From Goekera deserti (GTDB lineage: Bacteria; Actinomycetota; Actinomycetes; Mycobacteriales; Geodermatophilaceae), in the NCBI RefSeq assembly GCF_010685995.1, contig NZ_JAAGWK010000005.1:1-64000 (forward strand): a stretch of DNA of 64,000 nucleotides, in the 5' to 3' direction. The first letter of the stretch is position 1. Each line of letters starts with the position of its first letter. The notes under the pieces are model-generated. The model saw only the letters and a list, made by a program, of their open reading frames with translations. It was not told the origin of the DNA and did not search any database. Below, in pieces: positions 25,951 to 37,143 of this stretch. The position numbers and the translations under genes were made by a program.

Positions 25951-27116
25951 CCGGCACCCCGCGGCAGGCACAGCTCGACCTCGGTGCCCTCGTGCGGGGC
26001 CGAGCGCACCAGCGCGGTGCCGCCGTGCCGGTGCAGCCGGCCCACGACGGAGTCCCGCAGGCCCCGCCGGTCCGCCGGGACGGCACCGGGGTCGAAGCCG
26101 GTGCCCCGGTCGCGGACGAACACCGACACCTGGTCGACGCCGACCTCGCTGTACAGCGCCACCGACGTCGCCCCGGAGTGCTTCGCCGCGTTGACGACGG
26201 CCTCCCGGGTGGCCTGGCCCAGCGCGGTGACCGCGTCGTCCAGCGGGGTGTCACCGACGACCACGGACTCCACGGTGACCAGGTGGTCGGCCTCGACCTC
26301 GGCGACCAGCGCGCTCACCGTCGCCGCCCACGTGCCGCCGGCGGCGACGGCCGGCTCGTACAGCCAGGCCCGCAGCTCGCGTTCCTGGCTGCGGGCCAGC
26401 CGGCCGACCTGCTGCGGCTCGTGCGCGTGGCGCTGGATGAGCGAGAGCGTCTGCAGCACCGAGTCGTGCAGGTGCGCGGCGAGCGCGGCCCGCTCCTCGG
26501 AGCGGATCCGGGCCGAGCGCTCGGCCGCGCGCTGCACCAGCAGCCGGCGCCACAGCGGTGCGGTGGCCAGCACGATGCCGACCAGGATCACCAGGGTCGC
26601 GGCGAAGCCATTGCGCGCGTTGGCCAGCTGACCGGTGGTGCTCAGCAGCGCGAACACCCCGAGGACGCCGAGCAGGGTGCCGCCGGCCAGCGCCCACCGC
26701 TCGGTGGCCCGGTCCAGTGCCCGGTCGGTGTCCAGCTGGCGCCAGATGACCACCAGGCCGGTGCCGAGCAGCAGCAGCGGCACCGCGAGGCCGGAGCCGC
26801 CCCAGCCGAGCGAGCTGGTGAACGACACCAGCGCGGCGTAGCCGAGCAGCGCCAGACCCAGGGTCTGCAGCCGGCCGGGCTCCGGGGCGCGCACCTGGTC
26901 GTCCTGCTCGGCGGTCGCCACCGGCATGAGGAACCAGAGCAGCGCGTAGGCCACGAACCCGACGAAGAACGACGTCAGCACCACGAACGCCACCCGGACG
27001 ACGACAGGCTTCAGCCGCAGGTGGGCCGCCGTCCCGGCCGCGACACCGGACAGCAGCCGCCCGTGCGCCGGGCGCACCAGTGGCGGCCGCGGCGGCGCGG
27101 CCAGCAGGGTCGTCAC
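25947..27116 (-). CDS. PspC-domain sensor histidine kinase
   Basis: A 389-residue membrane kinase. An N-terminal PspC domain (about 15-65: RLLSGVAAGTAAHLRLKPVV then VAYALLWFLMPVA) is followed by four more hydrophobic helices (about 80-190), a short coiled linker and a HisKA_3-type domain with the phospho-accepting His in AAHLHDSVLQTLSLIQRHA (about 225). The HATPase domain contains AVVNAAKHSGA (N box), VFVRDRGTGFDP (G1) and the RRGLRDSVVGRL (G2) region. PspC-type sensors respond to envelope or membrane stress in other actinobacteria. GTG start at 27116. It faces, across 132 bp, the GtrA gene. Confidence 0.92.
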   Translation of the reverse strand: MTTLLAAPPRPPLVRPAHGRLLSGVAAGTAAHLRLKPVVVRVAFVVLTSFFVGFVAYALLWFLMPVATAEQDDQVRAPEPGRLQTLGLALLGYAALVSFTSSLGWGGSGLAVPLLLLGTGLVVIWRQLDTDRALDRATERWALAGGTLLGVLGVFALLSTTGQLANARNGFAATLVILVGIVLATAPLWRRLLVQRAAERSARIRSEERAALAAHLHDSVLQTLSLIQRHAHEPQQVGRLARSQERELRAWLYEPAVAAGGTWAATVSALVAEVEADHLVTVESVVVGDTPLDDAVTALGQATREAVVNAAKHSGATSVALYSEVGVDQVSVFVRDRGTGFDPGAVPADRRGLRDSVVGRLHRHGGTALVRSAPHEGTEVELCLPRGAG

Positions 27117-27187
27117 CGGTCGATCGTCGCACCCGCCGGGTCGCCCGCACCACGGGTGATCACCCTGATCCGGAGGCCCCGGCCGGT

Positions 27188-27215
27188 TCAGGGCACGGCC
27201 AGGGTCTCCCCCGAT
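27188..27215 (+). promoter_or_regulatory. Direct-repeat regulatory motif upstream of the GtrA gene
   Basis: TCAGGG (27188), five bases, CCAGGG (27199), four bases, then CCCCGAT (27209-27215). The same three blocks with identical spacing precede the neighbouring PspC gene, in both cases 61-62 bp before the start codon. Probably a response-regulator site joined to a promoter. Confidence 0.55.
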
Positions 27216-27248
27216 GTGCCGCCCAGCGGCGCGCAGCAGCCTGGTCCC

Positions 27249-27734
27249 ATGACCAGCGCCGTACTGCATGACCCCCGCCCGGTGGCCGGCCCGCCCGCCC
27301 CCGCCCCGGCCGCGGGCCGGCTGCGCGGTCTGCGCGAGGGCGAGGACGCCCGCAGCCAGTTCGTGCGCTTCGTGCTCGCCGGCGGGTCGGCCAACGTCGT
27401 CTACGCCGCCCTGTTCCTGGCGCTGGGCAGCGCGGGCACCCAGCTGGCCAACCTCGTCGCCGTCGTCGCCTCCACCGCGCTGGCCAACGAGCTGCACCGG
27501 CGGCTCACCTTCCACGCCGCCGACCGGGTGGGCTGGGCCGCCGCGCAATGGGCCGGCGGTGGCGTGGCGGCCGCGGGCCTGCTCGCCAGCAGCGTCACGC
27601 TCGCCCTGCTCGAGGGCGTCACCGACGGCTCGGGCCAGCTCCTGCAGCTCGCCGTCGTCGCGCTCGTCAGCGCCGCGATCGGCCTCGCCCGCTTCGTGAC
27701 CCTGCGCTGGGTGCTCACCCGGCGCACCGCCTGA
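27249..27734 (+). CDS. GtrA family membrane protein
   Basis: A 161-residue protein with four hydrophobic helices in the GtrA-like fold (FVRFVLAGGSANVVYAALFL, LANLVAVVASTALANELHRR, AGGGVAAAGLLASSVTLALL, LAVVALVSAAIGLARFVTLR). GtrA-type proteins are involved in moving undecaprenyl-linked sugars or in other cell-envelope glycosylation steps. QFVRFVLAGG and FVTLRWVLTR are the family's characteristic ends. The ATG at 27249 fits the family length; a 30-residue basic, Pro/Ala-rich tail precedes the first helix. It is divergent from the PspC-type kinase, which probably controls it through the motif at 27188. Confidence 0.88.
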   Translation: MTSAVLHDPRPVAGPPAPAPAAGRLRGLREGEDARSQFVRFVLAGGSANVVYAALFLALGSAGTQLANLVAVVASTALANELHRRLTFHAADRVGWAAAQWAGGGVAAAGLLASSVTLALLEGVTDGSGQLLQLAVVALVSAAIGLARFVTLRWVLTRRTA

Positions 27735-27762
27735 TCAGGGTCGGTTCAGGGGCTTCCCCGAT
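27735..27762 (+). promoter_or_regulatory. Direct-repeat regulatory motif upstream of the PspC/DUF4097 gene
   Basis: TCAGGG (27735), five bases, TCAGGG (27746), four bases, CCCCGAT (27756-27762). The spacing is identical to the copy before gtrA at 27188. It begins one base past the GtrA stop codon and lies 62 bp before the next start, so this gene has its own regulated promoter. Confidence 0.55.
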
Positions 27763-27796
27763 ACCGCGGCGCCGGCCCCGGCGGCAGGCTGGGGAC

Positions 27797-28579
27797 ATGA
27801 CCGCAGCACCTCCGCCTCCCCCCGCCCCGCCGGTGCCCCCGACCACCGAGCCACCCACCGACGTCCTCCCGCCCGCCCCCGGCCCCGCTCCCCGGCCCGG
27901 TCGCCCGCCGTTGCGGCGCAGCCGGCAGGACAAGGTCATCGGCGGCGTCTGCGGCGGGCTCGCCGAGCACACCGGCATCGACGCCCTGCTCTGGCGGGTC
28001 GGTGCCATCGCGCTGACCTTCGCCGGCGGCGCCGGCCTGCTCGTCTACCTGCTGCTGTGGGTGCTCATGCCCCGGGCCGGCAGCACCGCCGACAGCAGCC
28101 GCCGCAGCCGGCGGATCCTGCGCATCGGCATCGCCGTCCTGGCCGTCCTGGCCGTGGTGGGCATCGTGCTCGGCGCGGTGTTCGGCGATCGCTGGGGCCG
28201 CGACGGCCGCGGCGGCCCCGGCTTCGGCTTCGGCGACCGCGACGTGCAGCCCCGCTCCGCCGGTGCCGTCGCCGATGTCTACGAGAGCGGCAGCCGTGAC
28301 CTGGACGTCGACCTCTCCCGGATCGACGTCTCCGACCTGGACGAGCCGATCGAGACCCGCATCGAGTCCGGTGCCGGCGACGTCGAGGTGCGGGTGCCCG
28401 AGGCGGCCGACGTGCAGGTCCGGGTGGACGAGGGCGCCGGCGACGTGGACGTCTTCGACGCCGACGGCGACCCCGGCCTCTACCCCGGCAGCGGCTCGGC
28501 GTCCTGGACCGACGACGGGCAGCCCGAGTTCGTGATCACGCTCGACAGCGGCGCCGGCGACATCGAGCTCACCAGGTGA
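27797..28579 (+). CDS. PspC domain protein with C-terminal toast-rack/DUF4097-like domain
   Basis: 260 residues. A proline-rich cytoplasmic tail (1-45) leads to a PspC domain (about 46-95: RSRQDKVIGGVCGGLAEHTG, then VYLLLWVLMPRAG), a basic linker, a further helix (ILRIGIAVLAVLAVVGIVLG, about 110-130), and an acidic extracytoplasmic beta-rich domain (about 155-260) with repeated SGAGDVEVRVPEA-like strands ending SGAGDIELT. The latter resembles the DUF4097/toast-rack beta-helix domain of phage-shock-type membrane stress modules. It is likely regulated by, and may interact with, the adjacent PspC-domain kinase. ATG at 27797. Confidence 0.85.
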   Translation: MTAAPPPPPAPPVPPTTEPPTDVLPPAPGPAPRPGRPPLRRSRQDKVIGGVCGGLAEHTGIDALLWRVGAIALTFAGGAGLLVYLLLWVLMPRAGSTADSSRRSRRILRIGIAVLAVLAVVGIVLGAVFGDRWGRDGRGGPGFGFGDRDVQPRSAGAVADVYESGSRDLDVDLSRIDVSDLDEPIETRIESGAGDVEVRVPEAADVQVRVDEGAGDVDVFDADGDPGLYPGSGSASWTDDGQPEFVITLDSGAGDIELTR

Positions 28580-28582
28580 CCT

Positions 28583-28637
28583 GGCCTCGTCGCAGGGGCC
28601 CGCGACGAGCGTGCGAGTCGTGGGGGGCGACGAGGTC
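28583..28637 (-). repeat. Post-stop-codon hairpin, copy 2 (behind guaA)
   Basis: Arms CCTCGTCGC (28585-28593) and GCGACGAGG (28627-28635) enclose 33 bases containing GAGCGTGCGAG. Compared with copy 1 both arms have changed together, and the inner helix has changed from CCGC/GTGG to CGAC/GTCG. On the minus strand it starts directly after the guaA stop codon; on the plus strand it lies just behind the PspC/DUF4097 gene. Confidence 0.8.
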
Positions 28638-28639
28638 CT

Positions 28640-30202
28640 TCATTCCCACTCGATCGTGCCGGGGGGCTTGCTCGTCACGTCGAGGACGACCCGGTTGACC
28701 TCGGCCACCTCGTTGGTGATCCGGGTGGAGATCCGGGCCAGCACGTCGTAGGGCAGCCGCGTCCAGTCCGCGGTCATCGCGTCCTCGCTGGACACCGGGC
28801 GCAGCACCACCGGGTGGCCGTAGGTGCGGCCGTCGCCCTGCACCCCCACCGACCGGACGTCGGCCAGCAGCACCACCGGGCACTGCCAGATCTCGGTGTC
28901 CAGCCCGGCCGCCGACAGCTCCTCGCGGGCGATGGCATCGGCCTGGCGCAGCACGTCCAGCCGTTCCCGGGTCACCTCGCCGACGATCCGGATGCCCAGG
29001 CCGGGGCCCGGGAACGGCTGGCGCTGCACCAGCGTGTCGGGCAGGCCCAGCTGGCGGCCGACCTCCCGCACCTCGTCCTTGAACAGCGTGCGCAGCGGCT
29101 CGACGAGGGTGAACGTGAGGTCCTCGGGCAGTCCGCCCACGTTGTGGTGGCTCTTGATGTTCGCCGTCCCGGTGCCGCCGCCGGACTCCACGACGTCGGG
29201 GTAGAGCGTGCCCTGCACCAGGAAGTCGACGGTCTCACCGTGCTCCTCGGCCTCGGCGACGACGTCGAGGGCGGCCTGCTCGAACACCCGGATGAACTCC
29301 CGGCCGATGATCTTGCGCTTCTGCTCGGGGTCGCTCACCCCGGCCAGCGCGCCGAGGAACTGCTCGCCGGCGTCGACGACCCGCAGGTCCGCGCCGGTGA
29401 CGGCGACGAAGTCCCGCTCGATCTGCTCGGTCTCGCCCTCGCGCATCAGCCCGTGGTCGACGTACACGCAGGTGAGCCGGTCACCGATGGCCTGCTGCAC
29501 GAGCGCGGCCGCCACCGCGGAGTCGACGCCGCCGGACAGCCCGCAGATCGCCCGCCGGTCACCGATCTGGGCCCGGACGGCCGCGACCTGCTCCTCCACG
29601 ACGTTGGCCATCGTCCAGGAGCGCTCCAGGCCGGCGATGTCGAACAGGAAGTGCTCGAGCACCGTCTGGCCGTGCGCGGTGTGCCGCACCTCGGGGTGGA
29701 ACTGCACCCCGGCCAGCCGGCGGTCCACGTCCTCGAAGGCCGCCACCGGGGCGCCGGTGGACGTCGCGGTGACGGTGAACCCGGGCGGGGCAGCGCTCAC
29801 CGCGTCGCCGTGGCTCATCCACACCGACTGCTCGGCCGGCAGCGCACCGAACAGCGAGCCGGGGGTGGTGACGGTCAGCGGGGTGCCGCCGTACTCCCGG
29901 TCGCCGGTGCGGGCCACGGTGCCGCCGAGGCTGGCGGCCATCGCCTGGAAGCCGTAGCAGATGCCGAAGGCCGGCACGCCGGCCTCGAACACCGCCGGGT
30001 CGACCTGCGGCGCGCCCTCGGCGTACACGCTGGACGGCCCACCGGACAGCACGATCGCCGCCGGCTTGCGGGCCAGCAGCTCCGCCACGGGGGTGTCGGA
30101 GCCGACGAGCTCGGAGTAGACGCCGGCCTCCCGGATGCGCCGGGCGATGAGCTGGGCGTACTGCGCGCCGAAGTCGACGACGAGGACCGTCGGGAAGTCC
30201 AT
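28640..30202 (-). CDS. guaA: GMP synthase (glutamine-hydrolysing)
   Basis: A 520-residue enzyme that aminates XMP to GMP using glutamine. The N-terminal class I amidotransferase domain (about 1-195) shows [18 protein letters not shown], the nucleophile Cys in [11 protein letters not shown] (about 83) and the His/Glu pair in GVQFHPEV (about 170). The ATP pyrophosphatase domain has the P-loop [16 protein letters not shown] (about 215-230), and the C-terminal dimerisation domain ends [20 protein letters not shown] with PGTIEWE. ATG at 30202 is two bases past the guaB3 stop codon; a GTG two codons upstream is an alternative. Operon with guaB3. Confidence 0.97.
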   Translation of the reverse strand: MDFPTVLVVDFGAQYAQLIARRIREAGVYSELVGSDTPVAELLARKPAAIVLSGGPSSVYAEGAPQVDPAVFEAGVPAFGICYGFQAMAASLGGTVARTGDREYGGTPLTVTTPGSLFGALPAEQSVWMSHGDAVSAAPPGFTVTATSTGAPVAAFEDVDRRLAGVQFHPEVRHTAHGQTVLEHFLFDIAGLERSWTMANVVEEQVAAVRAQIGDRRAICGLSGGVDSAVAAALVQQAIGDRLTCVYVDHGLMREGETEQIERDFVAVTGADLRVVDAGEQFLGALAGVSDPEQKRKIIGREFIRVFEQAALDVVAEAEEHGETVDFLVQGTLYPDVVESGGGTGTANIKSHHNVGGLPEDLTFTLVEPLRTLFKDEVREVGRQLGLPDTLVQRQPFPGPGLGIRIVGEVTRERLDVLRQADAIAREELSAAGLDTEIWQCPVVLLADVRSVGVQGDGRTYGHPVVLRPVSSEDAMTADWTRLPYDVLARISTRITNEVAEVNRVVLDVTSKPPGTIEWE

Positions 30203-30204
30203 GG

Positions 30205-31347
30205 TCACCAGCCCACGACCAGGTCGACCCGCTGGAACTCCTTCAGGTCCCGGTAGCCGGTCTTGGCCATCGTGCGCTTGAGCGCACCGAAGAGGTTGGT
30301 GCGGCCGTCGGCGGCCTCGGCCGGGCCGAGCAGCACCCGCTCCATCGAGCCGCGCGCCGGGCTGGGCCCGGAGACGGTGCCGCGGGGCAGCCGGGGGTGC
30401 GAGGCCACCGAGTCCCACCAGGTGCCCTGCCCGGGTGCCTCCGCGGCCAGCCGCAACGGCTCACCCAGCTGCACCGCGTCGGCACCGCAGGCCAGTGCCC
30501 GGGCGATCGCCCCGCTGGTCTCGATCCGGCCGTTGGCGATGACGTGCACGTAGCGGCCGCCGGTCTCGTCCAGGTAGTCCCGGCGGGCGGCGGCGGCGTC
30601 GGCGATCGCGCTGGCCAGCGGCAGCCGCACGCCCATGACGGCGTCCGCGGTGGAGGAGCTGTCCGCGCCGATGCCGACGATGACGCCGGCTGCGCCGGTG
30701 CGCATCAGGTGCAGCGCCGTCTGGTAGTCGGCCGCGCCACCCACGATCACCGGGACGTCGAGGTCGGCGATGAACTCCTTGAGGTTCAGCGCGTCGTCGC
30801 CCTGGCTGGTGACGTGCTCGGCGGAGACGATCGTGCCCTGGATGACCAGCAGGTCGACCCCGGCGTTGAGCACCGCGGGCGCCAGCTGCTGGGTGTGCTG
30901 CGGTGAGATGCGGGCCGCGGTGGTCACCCCGGCGTCGTGCAGGTCCTTGACCCGGGCGGCGACCAGGTCGGGCTTGACCGGCTCGGCGTAGAGCCGTTGC
31001 AGCAGTGCCGTGGTCTCCAGCATGGCGCCGCTGTCGGCCGCGGCGGCCTCGACCACCTGCCGGTAGACGTCGGTCGGGTCGTCGTAGCGGGTCCAGAGGC
31101 CCTCGGCGTTCAGCACGCCCAGGCCGCCGGCCGCACCCACGGCCGCCGCCGTCGCCGGGCTCATCACGGCGTCCGACGGCGAGGCCACCAGCGGGATGTC
31201 GAAGCGGAAGGCGTCGATCTGCCAGGCGGTGGAGACGTCGTCGACGTCCCGGGTGCGCCGGGACGGGACGATCGAGACCTCGTCCAGGTCGTAGGCGCGG
31301 CGGGCGAACCGCCCCCGCCCGATCTCCTCGTGGTCGCGCACTGCCAT
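30205..31347 (-). CDS. guaB3: GuaB3 family IMP dehydrogenase-related protein
   Basis: A 380-residue protein of the GuaB3 family, an actinobacterial and cyanobacterial branch of IMP dehydrogenase that lacks CBS domains (compare M. tuberculosis Rv3410c). It begins [20 protein letters not shown] as the family does. The TIM barrel includes [57 protein letters not shown] and [20 protein letters not shown], where IMPDH proper would carry its catalytic Cys loop; no such Cys is seen. Its catalytic role is therefore uncertain, and some homologues act as GMP reductase or regulatory partners. It sits between guaB and guaA on the minus strand. Confidence 0.93.
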   Translation of the reverse strand: MAVRDHEEIGRGRFARRAYDLDEVSIVPSRRTRDVDDVSTAWQIDAFRFDIPLVASPSDAVMSPATAAAVGAAGGLGVLNAEGLWTRYDDPTDVYRQVVEAAAADSGAMLETTALLQRLYAEPVKPDLVAARVKDLHDAGVTTAARISPQHTQQLAPAVLNAGVDLLVIQGTIVSAEHVTSQGDDALNLKEFIADLDVPVIVGGAADYQTALHLMRTGAAGVIVGIGADSSSTADAVMGVRLPLASAIADAAAARRDYLDETGGRYVHVIANGRIETSGAIARALACGADAVQLGEPLRLAAEAPGQGTWWDSVASHPRLPRGTVSGPSPARGSMERVLLGPAEAADGRTNLFGALKRTMAKTGYRDLKEFQRVDLVVGW

Positions 31348-31422
31348 CAGTTGTCACCGGCCCGGTCGTCGGTCGTGGTCAGGGAGGTCACGGTGCTCGG
31401 ACGTCGGGGGCCCGCGCCGCGG

Positions 31423-33030
<1,608 letters not shown>

Positions 33031-33045
33031 CTACCGTGGGCCCAC

Positions 33046-33450
33046 ATGAGCACGTGGGACGAGACCCCGGGTCCGGACTTCGGACCCGACTACGAGTCGG
33101 GTGACCGTCCGCCGCCGTTGAGCATCGACGAGCGGGCGGGCGTGCTCGACGACCTCGCCGAGCTGGAGGTCTTCCGCACCCTCCTGGAGCCCACCGGGGT
33201 CAAGGGCATCGTGGTCGACTGCCCCGACTGCGACGAGGAGCACCACGTCGACTGGGCGCTCATGCAGGCCAACCTGCGGCAGCTGCTCGACGAGGGCCAG
33301 ACCGGCCGGCACGAGCCGCCCTTCGACCCCGACCCCGACGACTACGTCAGCTGGGACTACGCCAGTGGGTACGCCGACGGAGTTTCCGCCGCCGCCGAGC
33401 GCGACGAGCCCTCGGGCCCGGCCAGCTCCGGCCGCCACGCCCTCGACTGA
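33046..33450 (+). CDS. DUF5319 family protein
   Basis: A 134-residue acidic, soluble protein. The body (about 25-115) contains LDDLAELEVFRTLLEPTGVK, a VVDCPDCDEEHHVDWALMQ segment with a CxxC pair plus histidines that could bind a metal, and PDDYVSWDYASGYADG. It fits DUF5319, an actinobacterial family; the M. tuberculosis member Rv3412 also lies next to guaB2. Function is unknown. The ATG start gives the family length. Convergent with the BldM-like gene, with a strong hairpin between. Confidence 0.88.
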   Translation: MSTWDETPGPDFGPDYESGDRPPPLSIDERAGVLDDLAELEVFRTLLEPTGVKGIVVDCPDCDEEHHVDWALMQANLRQLLDEGQTGRHEPPFDPDPDDYVSWDYASGYADGVSAAAERDEPSGPASSGRHALD

Positions 33451-33537
33451 GCCGTGCCCGCCGGGGACTGGCAGGACCTGACCGGCGACGACCCGACGCC
33501 GGACACGGCCCGCATCGTGCACCGCAGCCGTCCTCCA

Positions 33538-33592
33538 CGATGAACGCACAGACCCCGCCGTGAGCGCCGGGGCGGGGTCCTGGCGTTCATCG
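33538..33592. terminator. Bidirectional terminator-like hairpin
   Basis: Outer arms CGATGAACGC (33538-33547) and GCGTTCATCG (33583-33592) with an inner GACCCCGCC (33551-33559) / GGCGGGGTC (33571-33579) helix, between the convergent DUF5319 and BldM-like genes. Confidence 0.7.
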
Positions 33593-33625
33593 GGACGCTG
33601 TCGGAGCGCGCAGCGCGACCAGGCG

Positions 33626-34363
33626 CTACGTCATGATGCCGCGGCGGAAGCCGGTGGCCACCGCCTCGGCGCGGTCCTTGGCGCCCAGCTTGCGGAAGAG
33701 CCGGCGGGCGTGGGTCTTGATGGTGTCCTCGGAGAGGTAGAGCTCCCGGCCGATCTGGGCGTTGCTCTTGCCCTGGCTCATGCCGGTGAGCACCTGCATC
33801 TCGCGGGCCGACAGGGCCGCGGCGGTCATCTCGCGCACGGTGGAGCGCACCGTCGCCGGGCTGCCGCCGTTGAGCGGGCTGGCGCCGGTCCAGCCCGGAC
33901 CGGACGCGCCGACCCCGGCCAGCGGCCCGGTGTGCTGCGGGCGCACGGGCTCGGCCCGCAGCCCCACCCGGGACAGCCCCAGGCCCATCTCCAGGGGCGT
34001 GGCGTCCCAGCGGAGGTACCCGCGGGCACCGAAGGCGACGGCGGCACCGACGGTCTCGGCGTCGTCCGGGGCGCCCAGGACGAGCACGGGCAGCGTCGGG
34101 TGCGAGCGGAGCACCTGGGTGGCCACCGCCAGACCGCTGTCCATGGCGCGCTGCGTGCCGACGAGCAGCACGTCGGGCTGGCGCGCGGTGAGTCGCTGCA
34201 GGAGGGACGCGGCGTCGCCGACGACCTCCACCCGGCTCACGAACGACAGGGCGACCAGTCGTGCGGCGACGTCGTCCCGCACGCGTCGGCGCTCGTCGAA
34301 CACCCACACCGACGTGCCGGTGCCGCCCGGGCCGCCGTTCGTCCGGGTCCTGTCCTCGATCAT
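33626..34363 (-). CDS. BldM-like orphan response regulator with degenerate receiver
   Basis: 245 residues: a receiver-like domain (about 18-130), a Gly/Pro/Ser-rich linker and a C-terminal LuxR helix-turn-helix (SAREMQVLTGMSQGKSNAQI, then DTIKTHARRLFRKLGAKDR). The receiver lacks a normal phosphorylation site: where VLLDVxMP is expected the sequence is DVLLVGTQRA, and the conserved Lys is replaced in GYLRWDA. Streptomyces BldM, a developmental regulator that works without phosphorylation, lies beside whiD and near guaB, just as this gene lies beside whiB and guaB; I infer a BldM-type regulator, possibly with WhiI-like partners elsewhere. ATG start with AAGGAG eight bases upstream. No sensor kinase is adjacent. 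Confidence 0.87.
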   Translation of the reverse strand: MIEDRTRTNGGPGGTGTSVWVFDERRRVRDDVAARLVALSFVSRVEVVGDAASLLQRLTARQPDVLLVGTQRAMDSGLAVATQVLRSHPTLPVLVLGAPDDAETVGAAVAFGARGYLRWDATPLEMGLGLSRVGLRAEPVRPQHTGPLAGVGASGPGWTGASPLNGGSPATVRSTVREMTAAALSAREMQVLTGMSQGKSNAQIGRELYLSEDTIKTHARRLFRKLGAKDRAEAVATGFRRGIMT

Positions 34364-34417
34364 CGATGCTCCTTGTCCCCCACCGGGCCGCGTGAGCGGA
34401 CCGGGGACTACGGCGGT

Positions 34418-34432
34418 GCGAGTGGCACTCGC
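34418..34432. promoter_or_regulatory. 15-bp palindrome upstream of the BldM-like gene
   Basis: GCGAGTG-G-CACTCGC, perfect 7-bp arms, 55-69 bp before the start codon. On the minus strand a TAGTCC sequence (possible -10) lies just downstream of it. Candidate operator. Confidence 0.4.
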
Positions 34433-34751
34433 CCGGGGGCCGCCCGACGCACGTGGCACGTCGGCCGGGCCCGCTCGGCACCGCGGTCGCGGGCCGGACG
34501 GGGAGGTCCCCACCCGGTCGTCGGCAGTGCGGCGCGCCTGCTTGACCCGGGACGCCGAGGTGGTGCCCGGGTGTCACCCGCGCGGGGGAGGAGGTGACGG
34601 TCTGCTGGTCGGGGAGCCCTACCGACCCTCGTCCGTGGTCCGACGGCACCCGTGCGACGACGGGCCCGTGGCCCACCGGACACCCGTCCGGTGGTCCACG
34701 TCACCCGGGCGTGGCGGTGCGTATCGCACACCTCGGCCGATCCTGCAGGAG

Positions 34752-34772
34752 AAACAAACCGCGATCTTGTTT
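34752..34772. promoter_or_regulatory. A/T-rich dyad upstream of whiB
   Basis: AAACAA-N9-TTGTTT, perfectly symmetrical six-base arms, 75-95 bp before the whiB start. It is the most A/T-rich spot in this part of the window and a plausible regulator site. Confidence 0.45.
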
Positions 34773-34847
34773 AGCGCGCACCGGGCACGGGCACCGCCCC
34801 CTTGCAGCCGGGCAGTCCCCCCGGCCTACTGAGCCGAGGAGATCGAC

Positions 34848-35147
34848 ATGGCTGACATCCGCCGACTGCCCAACCCCGTCGCCGAGGTCTGGGACTGGCA
34901 GCTGCACGGTTCCTGCCGCGGTGAGAGCACCTCGCTGTTCTTCCACCCCGACGGTGAGCGCGGTCCCGCCCGAGCCCGCCGGCAGAACGCAGCCAAGGCG
35001 GTGTGCGGCCGCTGCCCGGTCGTCGAGGCCTGCCTCAAGCACGCCCTGAGCGTGCGCGAGCCCTACGGCGTGTGGGGCGGCATGAGCGAGGAGGAGCGGG
35101 CCCGGCTGATCGCCGCGGAGCCCGCCGCGATCGCCGCCGGCGTCTGA
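34848..35147 (+). CDS. WhiB-family iron-sulfur regulator (WhiD/WhiB3 type)
   Basis: A 99-residue Wbl protein. Four cluster-binding cysteines are at about 23, 53, 56 and 62 (GSCRGES, then VCGRCPVVEAC), followed by the GVWGG turn (about 74-78) and a basic ERARL tail that contacts DNA or sigma factor. Wbl proteins bind a [4Fe-4S] cluster and usually act with the main sigma factor. Position between a BldM-like gene and groEL1 matches Streptomyces whiD and M. tuberculosis whiB3 (Rv3416), so this is the WhiD/WhiB3 orthologue by context. ATG start with GAGGAG seven bases upstream. A 21-bp stem terminator follows. Confidence 0.94.
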   Translation: MADIRRLPNPVAEVWDWQLHGSCRGESTSLFFHPDGERGPARARRQNAAKAVCGRCPVVEACLKHALSVREPYGVWGGMSEEERARLIAAEPAAIAAGV

Positions 35148-35264
35148 GCGACCCGCCTGCCGACCACGGGTGGGACGGGCCCGCCCCGGGACGACGGGGC
35201 CGGGCGCGGCCCGCGGCGGCAGGCCGCCGGCACCACCGCAGCGCGCGGACGACGTCCGCCCGCT

Positions 35265-35310
35265 GACGACGAGAGGCCGGTCCCCACGCGGGGACCGGCC
35301 TCTCGTCGTC
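35265..35310 (+). terminator. Terminator-like hairpin after whiB
   Basis: Perfect 21-bp stem: arms 35265-35285 and 35290-35310 around an ACGC loop, with GACGACGAGAGGCC at its base. No T run follows. Confidence 0.75.
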
Positions 35311-35346
35311 CTACTGCCTCACGGATGGGGCCCGCTGCCGGGCCGG

Positions 35347-35396
35347 CCCCCTGCCGGGCCCCCGCACGTTCGTGCGTGGCAGGGCCCGGCAGGGGG
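35347..35396 (-). terminator. Terminator-like hairpin after groEL
   Basis: CCCCCTGCCGGGCCC (35347-35361) and GGGCCCGGCAGGGGG (35382-35396), a perfect 15-bp stem, with an inner CGCACG/CGTGCG helix; seven bases past the groEL stop codon. Confidence 0.75.
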
Positions 35397-35403
35397 CGTT
35401 GCC

Positions 35404-37056
<1,653 letters not shown>

Positions 37057-37081
37057 CTACGAGGTCAGGGGTGCGTCACGA

Positions 37082-37126
37082 CGAACGCCCCGGGAGACCC
37101 GGAGTACGGGCCGCCCGGGGCGTTCG
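37082..37126 (-). other. 13-bp perfect stem-loop upstream of groEL1
   Basis: CGAACGCCCCGGG (37082-37094) and CCCGGGGCGTTCG (37114-37126) with a 19-base loop, ending 34 bases before the groEL1 start codon on the minus strand. It may be a terminator that lowers groEL1 relative to groES, or a 5' mRNA stabiliser. Confidence 0.6.
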
Positions 37127-37143
37127 GTGGTGCGGGGATCGGG

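Larger units (their letters stand above)
34364..34847. other. Gene-free divergent regulatory region between BldM-like and whiB genes
   Basis: 484 bases without a convincing gene; short frames present have no codon bias or ribosome sites. It holds two symmetrical sequences (34418-34432 and 34752-34772), a GTGCG-TAT-CGCAC dyad at about 34716-34728 and a CCTGCAGG palindrome near 34743. Such length and density of dyads is in keeping with complex control of both regulator genes. No clear -35/-10 pair could be fixed. Confidence 0.6.

Noticed and set aside
27163-27168. TCAGGG half-site on the minus strand as autoregulation of the PspC-type kinase
   Set aside because: The second repeat and the CCCCGAT block are missing, and the distance to the kinase start differs from the two full motifs.
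30205-31347. guaB3 called as a second true IMP dehydrogenase
   Set aside because: The catalytic Cys loop and CBS domains of IMPDH are absent, so only the GuaB3 family name is justified.
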